DNA from: Tridacna crocea
Lineage: Eukaryota; Mollusca; Bivalvia; Cardiida; Cardiidae
Length of the DNA stretch: 64,000 nucleotides
Direction: 5' to 3'
NCBI GenBank assembly: GCA_943736015.1
Contig: OX031065.1
Location: 32,626,427-32,690,426 of the forward strand
In this document: positions 1 to 9,573 of the stretch, in pieces
How the letters are laid out: every line of letters starts with the position of its first letter
How positions within the stretch are numbered: the first letter of the stretch is position 1
Notes under the pieces: model-generated
Database searches by the model: none
What the model was told of the DNA's origin: nothing
The model's input: the letters and a program-made list of their open reading frames with translations, nothing else
Translations under genes and position numbers: made by a program

Positions 1-476
1 AAATCTTGTGTGATTCACAAAAGTACTTAAGAAGGAATAGGCTGAAATCTCCATTTCTTTACCAAAACCTATTGGATTATCCCTTTAAGAATTGTCTACA
101 ATTTTGCTGTAAATGAGCCCAGAGGGGCTCTCTGAAAGAACTTGATCTTGTACAAATTACATTTGTGCTTCTATAATTATGGGCCATCAGAGACCTTGCT
201 TTGCTAGCAATCTACAAACCCCTTCACCCTTAACCCATTACCATACTATCCAAGTTTGTGTATGGTCCCCTGATAGATAGCATTTCAATACATTGTATTC
301 AACTCTATACCACTCAGAATTTTTAGTCACTCCACATTGAAAGCACTAACATGCAGACTTGCTAATATTGACTTAATCATGTGACCAGCATTGGCTTATT
401 TTGCAAAAATCTTTTCTGGTCTTTCAGTGACAAATCCTGTAGTATGAGCCATTGTCATCTGTCCAGTTCAATTCTT
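1..476. other. Unassigned AT-rich sequence
   Basis: I see no gene or complete element. A short match to the MITE terminus (TTAACCCATTACCATACTATCC-like) begins near 229 but is not followed by a recognisable body, so it is at most a fragment. Confidence 0.4.
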
Positions 477-710
477 TTAAACCTTTAGCCTATAAGGCAT
501 TTCTATGGTATCTCTAATTGACCCTAAATAACATCAACGATGAAGCTGTTTCCAATGTGTATAATTATGACACCTTTTGATAGCTTAGAAAACATTGTGA
601 CAAAAAAGTGAAATTGCTCGTCACAAGCAATTTCACCTTTTGCCACAATGTTTTGCAAAGGCTCCTACAAGCAATGCATAGAAATGACTATCTATGGAGT
701 AAAGGGTTAA
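477..710. mobile_element. TTAA MITE, CTCGT-core subfamily
   Basis: The copy is bounded by TTAA at both ends (TTAAACCTTTAGCC at the left, GTAAAGGGTTAA at the right). Its central palindrome lies at about 589-655, with the core GCTCGT-C-ACAAGC and arms AACATTGTG and CACAATGTT. Compared with the main family the palindrome bases differ, but the two arms still complement each other. It matches the copies at 8891-9118 (inverted) and 24194-24413, sharing the outer arm TTTCTATGGTATCTCTAATT. Confidence 0.85.
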
Positions 711-742
711 TATGGATTGGTGTAAAGATATTGCCTGAAAAA

Positions 743-990
743 GAGCTCTAAATGTATTTCCTAATAGGCAGTGGGAAATCACCGATCTTAAGGCCTTACT
801 CTTTAACTTCAACCTGCCAACTCATGCAGTAGATTGGTTACCTTTTACAGCAAAGTGTATAGGAATCAGTACAGGCTCCTGAAAATGGGCAGAATTCATA
901 AAACAGGCAAACACTGAACTGTTTACATTACATTCAGGGGATGTCACTCTCATGGTATCTTAAGCAAATTAAAAAGCAAATTGATGTAAT
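743..990 (+). pseudogene. Decayed protein-like open stretch, family unknown
   Basis: One forward frame reads through a protein-like sequence containing ALNVFPNRQWEITDLKALLF and, after one in-frame TGA near 880, continues with KWAEFIKQANTELFTLHSGD before stopping at TAA. There is no clear splice donor inside. The amino-acid mix looks more like real coding sequence than the surrounding AT-rich DNA, but I cannot name the family. It could be a decayed transposon ORF, a pseudogene exon or chance. Confidence 0.2.
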
Positions 991-1330
991 TTTTTATGAT
1001 AATTCATTGTCAGTTTTTAATAATTTGAACAGAACAGTCATCCCGACTGGTTCTGTGTCATGCATAGGTAATTTGAAAATCCTAAAAAAAGCCTAATTTA
1101 CATATTCATATCACCTAACCACTGTTTACTTTATCAAATCAAAAGCAGAAGTGTTTTGAATTGCATCAGTTAAGAATAACAGATATGTCTTCATTAATGA
1201 TAAATTATTTTCAATATTCATATCTTGAAATAATAAAGCACAATTTTCCTTCAAGTTTCCTTCATTAAATCTGTATTCTTCATAAAACCAATATTTCCTG
1301 TTTGTCAAATGAAGGTTGTCTGCTGTGGTA
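991..1330. other. Unassigned AT-rich sequence
   Basis: No convincing gene, repeat or site was recognised between the decayed open stretch and the TTAA element that begins at 1331. Confidence 0.4.
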
Positions 1331-1877
1331 TTAAAGGTGGCCCTTCAGAATTTGGGACGAAAATTTTACAAAAATACAAAAATATCATCCTTATACTCCC
1401 AAAGCCTTATAATCGTCATTCATAAAACCCCAGCAGTCGAAAACCATCCGACATTACGAGAAATTAGAGATTTACTACGGCCAAGGTTGACATCGACGGG
1501 AAACACGTTCTATTTTTACATGAACACCTCGCTGATTTACATACTGGAAAAACACAGACGAAGCTTCAAACATAGCGTCCGAAGAAGATATTATGAAAAA
1601 TAATTACATGTTTGTTATGTAATGGAATTTAAGCCTCATTAGTCACGTGCCACTCACTTAACATTCCCACAATGCATTTTTTTGTTTTTGGCGCGAAATC
1701 TAAAAATAGCTTAAGAGGCTATGCAGCCTTTTAAGGGAATACCATCAAAAAAAATTTTTTTGGTAATTTTATTATTCTTAATTATTGATGATTTGTATTG
1801 TTTTCTCATATAAATTTCAGTGATATATATATTTTTTGATTTGGTGTGATGTGAAATTTCTAAGTACCCACCTTTAA
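1331..1877 (+). mobile_element. TTAA-flanked 547-bp non-autonomous element (family G), copy 1
   Basis: The element starts TTAAAGGTGG and ends CCACCTTTAA, giving a TTAA duplication and a short inverted terminus AGGTGG. Two further copies occur in this window, at 33252-33995 (inverted) and 58147-58688, with the same order of landmarks: GGGACGAAAATTTTACAAAA near the left end, a TACTCCCAAAGC motif, AAATCTAAAAATAGCTTAA in the middle and TAGCCTTTTAAGGGAAT before an AT-rich tail. An open frame (1316-1603) covers the left half and is largely preserved in the second copy. The superfamily is unknown; TTAA targeting suggests piggyBac- or Kolobok-type mobilisation. Confidence 0.8.
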
Positions 1878-2046
1878 ACTCTGCCTGAAACAAAAACTAC
1901 GGTGCTTAAATCATTTTCTGAAAATAGAATTTATACGTTTACCATTTTTCGAAATTTTAAGAGTTAATAAGGTACGATGGCAGATTCCCTTCACCTCTAG
2001 TAAACATGGTAGCTTGACCTAGAAACTTTTGTCTGAAAAACGTGAC

Positions 2047-2274
2047 TTAACTCATTACCAAACGACAAAATTTTAGTTTGTCCAAAGCGAAAGCATTTGC
2101 AGACGACAAAATAAAAAGTGATCCGAAATTTGAAATTTGTTTTGTGAAAGGTAGAAAACATTGTGGGAAAAGGAGAAAATGCTGGTTACCAGCATTTTCT
2201 CCTTTTCCCACAATGTTTTCTAAAGGCTTTTTCTCAGGATCGTCAAAAGTACGGATTGTGTGGTAATGGGTTAA
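2047..2274 (+). mobile_element. TTAA MITE (main family), reference copy
   Basis: This is a well-preserved 228-bp copy. It runs from TTAACTCATTACCAAACGAC to GGTAATGGGTTAA. The order is TTAA, a TIR of about nine bases, a left arm with GCATTTGCAGACGACAAAAT, the central palindrome at about 2155-2221 with the odd centre GCTGGT-T-ACCAGC, a right arm with GGATTGTGTGG, the TIR and TTAA. It has no coding capacity and is non-autonomous. The TTAA target fits piggyBac- or Kolobok-type transposases, but no transposase source is present in the window. Plus orientation for this family is defined by this copy. Confidence 0.92.
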
Positions 2275-2338
2275 GGTTTGACAGCAACATTTATTGTAAC
2301 TTCACATACAACAGTATGACAGTATTGGAACATAATAA

Positions 2339-2600
2339 ATGATTGTGAGTTCATTCTCTTGTAGTAAATTTTTGTCAAAATTAAGTACCACATTACCAGT
2401 GAAGACCATCCTACATGCCATTCACATACTTTGTAACACACAAGTTTGCCTCAACTGGATTTCGAACCCACAACCACCAAGTCACAAGTCAGATATGCTA
2501 ATTGCTCACTTACAGGGCTGGGCTCTATATATAACAAGAGTAATCTCTCTACCAGATAACACAGTTCCAGACTTGGCCAAATAAGAAGCATATACAAGCA
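2339..2600. other. Possible degenerate tRNA-related SINE head, minus strand
   Basis: Around 2459-2475 the + strand reads GGATTTCGAACCCACAACC. Its complement resembles a tRNA B-box (GGTTCGAAATCC) preceded by GTGGG. No clear A-box or full cloverleaf can be drawn, so this is at most a decayed SINE head. Confidence 0.2.
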
Positions 2601-2646
2601 ATTTAGATGTGACTGAGATGATGGAATTTGTCTCCTAATGATGAAA

Positions 2647-2875
2647 TTAACCCTTTCCCAAACAATCCCTGGTTTTTACGGGTCTGAAAAAGTAGCCTTT
2701 TGAAAACATTGTGGGAAAAGGAGAAAATGCTGGTAACCAGCATTTTCTCCTTTTCCCACAATGTTTTCTACCCTATCATAGACAGAAATCATCTTTTCAG
2801 CAAGAGTTGAATTGTTGTCTGCAAATGCTCTAAATTTGGTCTAGTCCAAAAATTTGTCATTTGGGAAAGGGTTAA
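2647..2875 (-). mobile_element. TTAA MITE, TTTCCC-end variant
   Basis: It runs from TTAACCCTTTCCCAAACAATC to TTTGGGAAAGGGTTAA with a near-perfect central palindrome at about 2702-2770. Both termini carry TTTCCC instead of the usual ATTACC, so the two TIRs changed together. The right TTAA is shared with the next fragment. Confidence 0.92.
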
Positions 2876-2988
2876 GGTGGGAAAACGTGAAAATGATGGG
2901 TATTAGCATATATTCATTTTCCAACTGTGTTTGGAAAGAAAACTTCCTCAGTATCTTTACAAGGTAAGGTTGTGTGGTAAAGGGTTAG
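2872..2988 (+). mobile_element. TTAA MITE fragment sharing the preceding TTAA
   Basis: The fragment begins at the TTAA that ends the previous copy and finishes GGTTGTGTGGTAAAGGGTTAG. It keeps a diverged palindrome half and the right arm, and lacks the left arm. Confidence 0.6.
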
Positions 2989-3082
2989 AAAGTTCTCAGT
3001 CAGTATTCCCTGGCTGTCCCTTCAGATGATCCGATAATATACAAGGGAAAACAGCTGATAGTCCTTGATGACAAAAAAATAT

Positions 3083-3215
3083 TGCCTTTTACCACACATT
3101 AATTTTTCTGTCTTCAGTTTTAAGGACTATGATGCGAGTTGCCTTTGAAAACAGAGAATACAGTGGAAAATGATTATAACCAGCATATTCTCATTTTCAT
3201 GAGGTGTTTTTACTT
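3083..3215 (-). mobile_element. Degraded TTAA MITE remnant
   Basis: The remnant shows CCTTTTACCACACATT, then CCTTTGAAAACAGAG and a diverged core ATAACCAGCATATTCTCATTTTC. The right half is missing. Confidence 0.45.
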
Positions 3216-4580
3216 GTAAATCCTTAAAGAAATCCTATCAGGGCTTTTTTTAGGGTTTGGGGAAGACACTGGTAAAAAAAACCCAGGCAATAAAGGCCTT
3301 ATTTGGCAAAAATTTACTGTCTGGCTATATATGTTGGTGTACATAATTATATATACAATGTGATATACATTATACATTATATACCATCAATAGAACTTTC
3401 AAATATGAATCTTTACAGAAACACTGAAACATATGAAAGCGAATTAAACTTTTGAACTCTCAGGTACCGATCAAACTCTCAGTTTCATGTAAAAAAGGTT
3501 GGAGGATGATGATACCCATTGTGTACTTTCTAATTCTTCCATACTTACACTGTCCGAACTAGGATCCTTGGCAACCCATTGCCTACTCTCAACTGTTCCA
3601 TAGCCTCTAATCCACAATTCATCGGATTTTGACCTAGTTTGGAATCCAAAAAAAGGATTGAGATAAGTTTTGTTATCGTTCGTGTAAATCTAACTAGGTC
3701 TTCCAGAACATCACATGATAACATTGCATCTCATAAGTGCTATGATGTAGTAGACAGGACTACTGTTTACACTTCCAATATTATATCATTGCCAAGTAAG
3801 ATTGTTCATTCTGTATCTGTTTTCTTGTTTCGATGTATTAAGCTCTTCCTGTATTAATGATAAACAAATAAGTGATAATCAGCGTTGTGTTTTTTTGTTT
3901 ACAATGTTGATCAGCTTGGTTTTCCAAACCTAGAATAGGGACAAAACAATCAAGTGACTATGAAAGTTTTTGTTTCGCCACATTGAATTATCACATGGTG
4001 TTTACAGTACTATTACATCACTGGGGAGATTTATGTCGAAAAGTCAGCTAAATGGTGGTGATCATGGATGTAAACAAACAGGTAATGTGGCATGGTAGGA
4101 CCTGTTCTAGTTTCAGAATTCTTTTTCTGCCTTTGACTAGAACTTTTACAAAACACACCTTTACATATCATTAAAGTAATAAAAATCGCCATATTTTCAA
4201 ATGGTAAAATTTATTGTACGAAGAGCCCTTTTTACATTTGGATGCTAGTGAGACCTTAAACATTGGTCGTTTTTGCAGTCAATCTTTCAGTTTAGTAGTG
4301 GGTTTATTAACTAAATCTTTGTACAATAATTAGTATTACAGAAGGGAAAGTTGATTTCTTTAGGGAAAATTGATTTCTTGGAGGAAAGCTACATTTTTAG
4401 AGAAAATTTGCTGAGTGGAAGATACCAACTATCGACATAATTTTCTTACAATATTTGATTCACATTTAATTGGAGTATGGGAAAGCTTAGTTTGGCAAAG
4501 GGTTAACCCCTTTAGGCATGTTCACATGGTTTAATTTAGGCCCTAAGAAGGTTGCAAGGCCTACACTATGTTCTTGCTAA
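3216..4580. other. Unassigned sequence
   Basis: AT-rich sequence with no supported gene. A MITE-like terminus GGCAAAGGGTTAACCCCTTTAG lies at about 4494-4515, which may be two abutting eroded ends, but no body can be traced on either side. Confidence 0.35.
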
Positions 4581-4584
4581 ACCA

Positions 4585-4690
4585 CAGACTGCTTTCCCAC
4601 AATCATTGTGAAAACAATGATCAGGAGCAAGCGTGGAATAAATCCAATTGTGATGACTGTCATCAATCCTTCAAAGAAACTGGCCAAGCT
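4585..4690 (-). repeat. SINE body fragment
   Basis: Read on the minus strand, GATTGATGACAGTCATCACA is followed later by CACAATGATTGTGGGAAAGC. This order matches the bodies at 39255-39505, 41248-41393 and 52985-53262. The tRNA head and the tail are absent. Confidence 0.5.
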
Positions 4691-4808
4691 AAGAGTAAAA
4701 CCAGATACCTCTTAGCCTCAAATCATGTATGTTATTGACTGCACTATCAGCTTCAGCAAGCATGAAAAAGGAGTCTTTTGAAAACATTTTTCAACTTACG
4801 GATTGTTT

Positions 4809-4817
4809 GGTACAGAG
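4809..4817. repeat. Target-site duplication GGTACAGAG, left copy
   Basis: These nine bases are repeated exactly at 5221-5229 on the other side of the element. The site itself looks like the end of an old TTAA MITE (GGATTGTTTGGTA...AGAG), so the element landed in a MITE terminus. Confidence 0.8.
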
Positions 4818-5220
4818 CATCTTCGCTAGCCAAGGTTACGATCACTACGTGGATCTTACCTTGGCTGATTGAGCCCGATTTCGAGATTCCTGCGATGCGC
4901 CCTCTGTTGGATGCTGATTATTACCCCCCTTTACATCATATTTCTAAAAGCCAATGAAATATCGTTGTACAAATCGCTTACAAATACACATGAAACAATA
5001 AGCAGACATCCACATGGGTTTCCATGTTTACCGTCTATTCGAAAGGTAGCAACCTTATTCTATTTTTATCAAAGATGAAATGCTACGAGTGATTTCATTT
5101 GTTGGAGTTAACAGCTGGCTGCATCCAATGAAAAAGTGTATCGGGGAAATGTAAAAATAAAGCTCTATCCGCCAAGGGTAGAGTAGCATAGTGAATCGTC
5201 AGCCCTGGCTTGCGAAGATG
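4818..5220 (+). mobile_element. 403-bp TIR element with 9-bp duplication (Mutator-like?), copy 1
   Basis: Its ends are CATCTTCGCTAGCCAAGG and CCCTGGCTTGCGAAGATG, inverted repeats with a few mismatches. Perfect 9-bp duplications GGTACAGAG flank it. Landmarks are TACGTGGATCTTACCTTGGC near the left end, TTACCCCCCTTTACATCATA, and CCGCCAAGGGTAGAGTAG near the right end. Related copies lie at 32226-32600 and, inverted and more diverged, at 48770-49310. Nine-base duplications are typical of the Mutator superfamily, so MULE-like is the best guess. No transposase is encoded. Confidence 0.85.
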
Positions 5221-5266
5221 GGTACAGAGATAAAGAGTGGTATTATGTTAAACCCCATTTTCACCA

Positions 5267-5482
5267 TCAACTCTTTACCAGACGACAATATTTTAGCCTT
5301 GTCCAAATTGAAAGCATTTGCAGATGACAATTTCATTGTGCTATTTCTTTGATAGGGTAGAAAACTTTGTGGGAAAAGGAGAAAATGCTGGTTACCAGCA
5401 TTTTCTCCTTTTCCCACAATGTTTTGCAAAAGGCTTCTTCCTCAGGGTCATTAAAAGTCGTCATTGTGTGGTAAAGGGTTAA
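5267..5482 (+). mobile_element. TTAA MITE (TCAA at left end)
   Basis: It runs from TCAACTCTTTACCAGACGAC to GGTAAAGGGTTAA with a near-perfect palindrome at about 5352-5420. The TTTACC state is present at both ends. The left arm carries GATGACAATTTCATTGTGCT, a variant shared with the outer nested copy at 45679. Confidence 0.88.
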
Positions 5483-5559
5483 TTCATTTATAATACTTGT
5501 GGCTAGGGCACCAATCTATGTATTTCCGTAATTTTTCTTTATATATATACAATATCCTA

Positions 5560-5650
5560 CCCAAGCTACTGTTGTTGCTTTCCCGCATAATCATTATTGA
5601 AAAATGATCGGCTATGATAGAGGTATGAGTACTTTCACAACAACTATCAT
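5560..5650 (-). repeat. SINE body fragment
   Basis: On the minus strand ATGATAGTTGTTGTGAAAGT is followed by GATCATTTTTCAATAATGAT and TATGCGGGAAAGCAACAACA. This is the same body order as the SINE pieces at 39255 and 41248. Confidence 0.5.
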
Positions 5651-5876
5651 TAACCCTTTACAAAACAACACAAACAAGACTAGTCCAAATTGGTAGCATT
5701 TGCAGACAACAAAATTAATGTGACCAAAAAATTAAAATTTGTTTTCGATAAGGAAGAAAACAATGTGGGACAAGAAGAATTGCTGGTTACCAGCATTTTG
5801 TCCTTTTCCCACAATGTTTTCAGAAGGTTTCTTTCTTAGGGTCGTGAAAACCAGGGATTGTTTGGTAAAGAGTTAA
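5650..5876 (+). mobile_element. TTAA MITE
   Basis: It runs from TTAACCCTTTACAAAACAAC to GGTAAAGAGTTAA. The core GCTGGTTACCAGC is kept, but the left palindrome arm has drifted (GACAAGAAGAATT). Confidence 0.85.
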
Positions 5877-5908
5877 TCAATGGAAAACAATTAACCAAAC
5901 TTTGGGAT

Positions 5909-5978
5909 TCAAACCAAAAACATCCTGATTTCAAATCCTGTATATGACAAACTGAGTCACCCAGGCAACTTTTATCCC
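5909..5978 (-). repeat. Possible tRNA-derived SINE head remnant
   Basis: Read on the minus strand, a GGGTGACTCAGTTTGTCA stretch (A-box-like) precedes GGTTTGAATCCC (B-box-like) by a tRNA-like distance. The stem arms do not close, so this is a remnant of a tRNA-related SINE rather than a tRNA gene. Confidence 0.25.
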
Positions 5979-5979
5979 A

Positions 5980-6508
5980 CTGTTTTTAAAAGCCTACTTT
6001 TGGGCCACAAAAATGCAGTCATTTGGTAACAGGCCAAGATAGCCTGCATGGTAATGGCTTGTCAGAAAACATTTTACCTTTGTTTTGGAAGTTGAGAAAG
6101 ATGGAATACAACATCATTTGCTTTGCAAGCAGAAATTGATCTTACTCAAGTAACTTCAGTCTCTGATACATTGGGATAGATCATTTGTAATTTAGAAACT
6201 ATTGTGGAAAAGGGAAACTAATTTTTTTTTTTTAAACTTGTTCATTACCTAATATAACCCTGTAGGAGTAATGGTGTTTCTTTAGTTTTTCCTCTACACT
6301 CCAAAACAATTTTTGCTTCCAAGGTAATTTGAAAAGCGGATTAAGCACACTTTTTGTTTCTTGTGTAGATTATAAAGCTGACAATTCTTTATAGAAAGAA
6401 TGTGGAAAACTAACGAAAACTTAGGATGAACATCATGTAAATGATTGTGCTACATCATTATTTTGTACAGGTGCTTCTCCTTGTTTGACTGGAACTAGTG
6501 TGTAATGA
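5980..6508. other. Unassigned AT-rich sequence
   Basis: I see no gene, SINE or MITE with support here. It would be intronic if the exon at 6949 is real. Confidence 0.35.
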
Positions 6509-6737
6509 TTAACTCATTACCAAACGACAAAATTTTAGACTGGTACAAATTGAAAGCATTTGCAGACGACAAAATAAAGGTGACTAAAAAATTGAAATTT
6601 GTTCTGGGAAGGGTAGAAAACACTGTGGGAAAAGGAGAAAATGCTGGTTACCAGCATTTTCTCCTTTTCCTACAGTGTTTTTAAAAGGCTTCTTTCTTAG
6701 GGGCGTCAAAAGTAGGGATTGTGTGGTAATGGGTTAA
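6509..6737 (+). mobile_element. TTAA MITE, CACTGTG/CACAGTG arm variant
   Basis: A 229-bp copy from TTAACTCATTACCAAACGAC to GGTAATGGGTTAA. The outer palindrome reads AACACTGTGGG on the left and TACAGTGTTTTT on the right. The A-to-C change from ATTGTG to CTGTG is mirrored in the other arm. Confidence 0.92.
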
Positions 6738-6948
6738 GTAAATATTTGTTTATTGTGTGAAGGGAAATGACTAACAAAAATAAGAAAGTTATTCCTTATA
6801 ACTTTTTTCACCATTTCTGTTACTTTTGCAGACATTAGAATACACAAGATACAAATTCTAATCTTTGATCAATACTGTCTGCCTTTTTATGAATTCTGAC
6901 AAAAACAAGATTGAAATTTCAATTTTTTGTAACTTTTCACTTGTACAG

Positions 6949-7157
6949 AATATGTCCATTTTTTTAATTTGGTTGATCTTTGTTTATTCATCAAGGACAC
7001 TTCCAGAGGCTTGTTACTTATTAAAGAGAGATACTGCATCAAACAGGGCAATCACACCAATCCTAAATTACCGGTATTACATGCTTTGTTTGAAGATACT
7101 GTGAAATGGGACTTGGGTCTAAAATTTCATCCAAAAGACTATAAGAATTTATTTTAG
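6949..7157 (+). CDS. Possible terminal coding exon, unknown protein
   Basis: An open forward frame ends at TAG 7155-7157 and looks protein-coding: it contains SRGLLLIKERYCIKQGNHTN and ends in VKWDLGLKFHPKDYKNLF. Two acceptor sites are possible. One is CTTGTACAG ending at 6948 (exon entering mid-codon). The other is the pyrimidine-rich TTTATTCATCAAG ending at 6995, giving phase 0 and starting at the GACACTTCC codons. The T-rich stretch before 6996 translates poorly, which favours the second. No AATAAA signal is seen before 7330. I do not recognise the family. A decayed transposon ORF is the alternative. Confidence 0.4.
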
Positions 7158-7328
7158 CAGGCCAGATTCAAGTATTCCCAGAAATGTTACAAGTGTAAGG
7201 CAAACCTACTTTTAAGAGCTGTTTCGGCTGACTTGTTTATTTGGTCCTGTAAGAAAGTTATTTTATTACATAACCTCCCTTGTTTTCAGTGTAATATACC
7301 CATTACAAATTTTCTTATCTTACACTAA

Positions 7329-8420
7329 GGTCACAATGTGAAACTGCCACCTACCAATTTTTAGACATCGGTGGATTCTTAAAATCAAATGCCCCCGGCC
7401 GATTTTTTTGAGAGTGGTCATAAATAACTGCCAGTAAAAGGCCACCTGGCGGGTTACGGGCGGTGCCAGGCAGTTTCTTAAGTTCGGGGGTGTGGGGCGT
7501 CATTAGGGTGTCGGCCGGTGGCAGTTAGGTGACAGGCCGTCAGCCGTCAGATTTTACCTGTCACCGCCGGCGACCTGGCAAACACCGACCATTTACAACT
7601 GACACCGGCTGGCGTTCGGGCGTTCGAACTGTCACCGGCAGGTGCCCGCCCAAAAATCTGACGGCGGGCAGCAGGCTGGTTTATATATAGCTAGATTGCT
7701 CTCGTATCACTACAAAGTGTTCATCATTATTATTAACCAAAAGATAAATGGATCTAATTTTTAAAAAAAAATTCCTTTCAACAAGTTGCCCCCTAAAGGC
7801 AAGTGGGGGGCAGGACAAAGCGCCAGCACTGAAGGGCAGGAGACCAGATCTCAACCCAGCAATACGCAAGTGTCTGAGTCGCTCTGGTGCTGTTAGAGTC
7901 GCCATGACGACAATTTTTTTATTGTGAATAGCCTCTGACTTATATTCAGGGGCCCGGGAGTCGGCACTCGGCTGATCGCCCTCCTGGCACCTACTCTGCT
8001 TTCCAATCTCTGCCCTGCCGCCAGGAGATATTTTGAAATCACATGGGGGCATGACTGTAGCAGGCCGGATTCTGGAGAGTGGCAGTTAGTTCCTACCAAT
8101 AGCCGGCCGAAGATCGAAGGCCCCCGAACCCCGTGACGACCGAGTAAAAATCGCACTGCAGCCCTTCTGCCACTTGATAGCCACCGCGCGACTATGCGAA
8201 ATGCGAAATGTGCCTGCCCAGCGCCATGGCGACAGGCACAAATGGAAAAAATCGGCCGGTGGCAGACAGATTTATAACTTTTTCTTAAAACTTCAGCGGC
8301 GGCATCTAAAATGCCGCCTGCAGCCTGCCGATTATGCTTGCCACCAAGCTGCCACTGGCTGAATTTGAGAGAAAACTGGCAGTTACCACGCTGGCAGGCA
8401 GCATTTACTGAATTGTGACC
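7329..8420. mobile_element. GC-rich TIR-bounded island, about 1.1 kb (Harbinger-like architecture?)
   Basis: GGTCACAAT at the left end and ATTGTGACC at the right form inverted termini, each followed inwards by CTGCC-type sequence. Both arms are dense in short GC-rich motifs on both strands (GCCGGTGGCAG, CTGCCACC, GGCGGGCAGCAGG), in sharp contrast to the AT-rich surroundings. The middle has a minus-strand AATATAAG box and ATGGCGACTCTAACAGCACC. This resembles the plan of the element at 30160-31379, where motif-dense arms surround a core with a promoter-like start. A target duplication is not clear (left TAA, right GTA), and no transposase is seen. Confidence 0.6.
7681..8052 (-). other. Open frame inside the GC-rich element core
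   Basis: A 123-codon frame crosses the core of the element, including an internal ATGGCGACTCTAACAGCACC. A TATA-like AATATAAG lies within the frame, upstream of that second ATG. No domain is recognised and another frame is open over the same bases. It may be the residue of a lost first exon of the autonomous parent, or chance in GC-rich DNA. Confidence 0.2.
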
Positions 8421-8890
8421 GTACTATTACACATGTGTGATATCACATTTGTGTGACATAATTCTTGACATCAGTTTGTACGCATTTCATACAAGTTAAT
8501 GGATCTCATGTAAAATACTGCGGGTGCATTTATGAATGTTTTTCCATCATTTAATCTATTTTTGTGAAATACCGTTATGTGATTAAAAAAAAAATGTGAC
8601 ATTCATGGACTTTCTAGATAGAATTTTATTAAACTCGTCTGGGAAAATGTTATTAAGCTCACCAAAGGGTTGCTTAATAACATTTCCCTAGACTCGTTTA
8701 GTGAAATCTTATCTCAAAAGCCCACTCATGTCAGATCCTATATATCTCTAACAAAAACAAGATTTTGGACTAGACCGTTGTATTAGTAACAGCAGACGAC
8801 AAAATCTGCTTTTAAAAATATGTAGATAATGTACCCAGAATCCAAATTGCATTCTGGGAAAAGAGGATTCGATGCAAGCCTACTATCTTT
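8421..8890. other. Unassigned sequence with a short inverted repeat
   Basis: No gene is seen. At about 8646-8695 GAAAATGTTATTAAGC is followed by GCTTAATAACATTTCCC, an imperfect hairpin flanked by (AG)ACTCGT-type ends: AACTCGTCTGGGAAAATGTT and AACATTTCCCTAGACTCGTT. Confidence 0.4.
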
Positions 8891-9118
8891 TATACCTTTA
8901 CTCTATGAATACTCATTTCTACGTATTGCTTGTAGGAGCCATTTGAAAACATTGTGGCAAAAGGTGAAATTGCTCGTCACGAGCAATTTCACCTTTTGTC
9001 ACAGTATTTTCTATGCTATCAAAAAGTGGCATATACACATAAGAAACAGCTTCATCCTTTCCGTTATTTAGGGCCAATTAGAGATACCATAGAAATGGCT
9101 TATGGCCTAAAGGGTTAT
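8891..9118. mobile_element. TTAA-type MITE, CTCGT-core subfamily (inverted relative to 477)
   Basis: The ends are eroded to TATACCTTTACTCTATGAAT and GGCCTAAAGGGTTAT. The core GCTCGT-C-ACGAGC has arms GTGGCAAAAGGTGAAATT and AATTTCACCTTTTGTCAC, nearly complementary. The outer arm AATTAGAGATACCATAGAAA is the complement of the left arm of the copy at 477. Confidence 0.82.
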
Positions 9119-9297
9119 ACCAAACAACTTATCACATAAATATAGATGTAGTAAATTCACGTTGTGCTACTACCAACTAAATTATGAAGTAGAATGTTCT
9201 TTGCACATGCAGAAATTAACCAGAGGCAAAATGACTAGACCCATGTCTGCCTGCTCAGACTGCAAGGTCACCTTGGTTGATGCTGTTTGCAGATACA

Positions 9298-9526
9298 TTA
9301 ACCCTTCCCCAAACAACAAAATTCTAGACTAGTTCAAATTGAAAGCACTTGCGGACAACAAAACAGATGCAAGTCAAAAATTAAAATTTGCTTCCAGACG
9401 GGTAGAAAACATTGTGGGAAATGGAGAAAATGCTGGTTACCAGCATTTTCTTCTTTTCCCACAATGTTTTCAAAAGGCTTCATTGTCAGGCCTGTAAAAC
9501 CCAGGGATTGTTTAGGAAAGGGTTAA
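9298..9526 (+). mobile_element. TTAA MITE, TTCCCC/GGAAAG ends
   Basis: It runs from TTAACCCTTCCCCAAACAAC to TTTAGGAAAGGGTTAA, with an intact core GCTGGTTACCAGC. Both termini deviate from TTACC in a matching way. Confidence 0.9.
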
Positions 9527-9573
9527 ACCCTTTTTTCACAGAGTATGGCTTACCTTTTTGTTTTCAATTTCAG

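Noticed and set aside
588-654. Palindrome taken alone as a CRISPR-type repeat
   Set aside because: The repeats are dispersed over 60 kb with full MITE arms and TTAA ends, not regularly spaced with unique spacers, and the sequence is eukaryotic in character.
4494-4515. Two abutting MITE ends GGCAAAGGGTTAACCCCTTTAG
   Set aside because: Neither side extends into a recognisable arm or palindrome, so no copy boundaries can be given.
5199-5429. Frames reading GENAGNQHFLLFPQCFL-type peptides, found at dozens of places
   Set aside because: They are translations of the MITE central palindrome and occur in both orientations. They are not a protein family.
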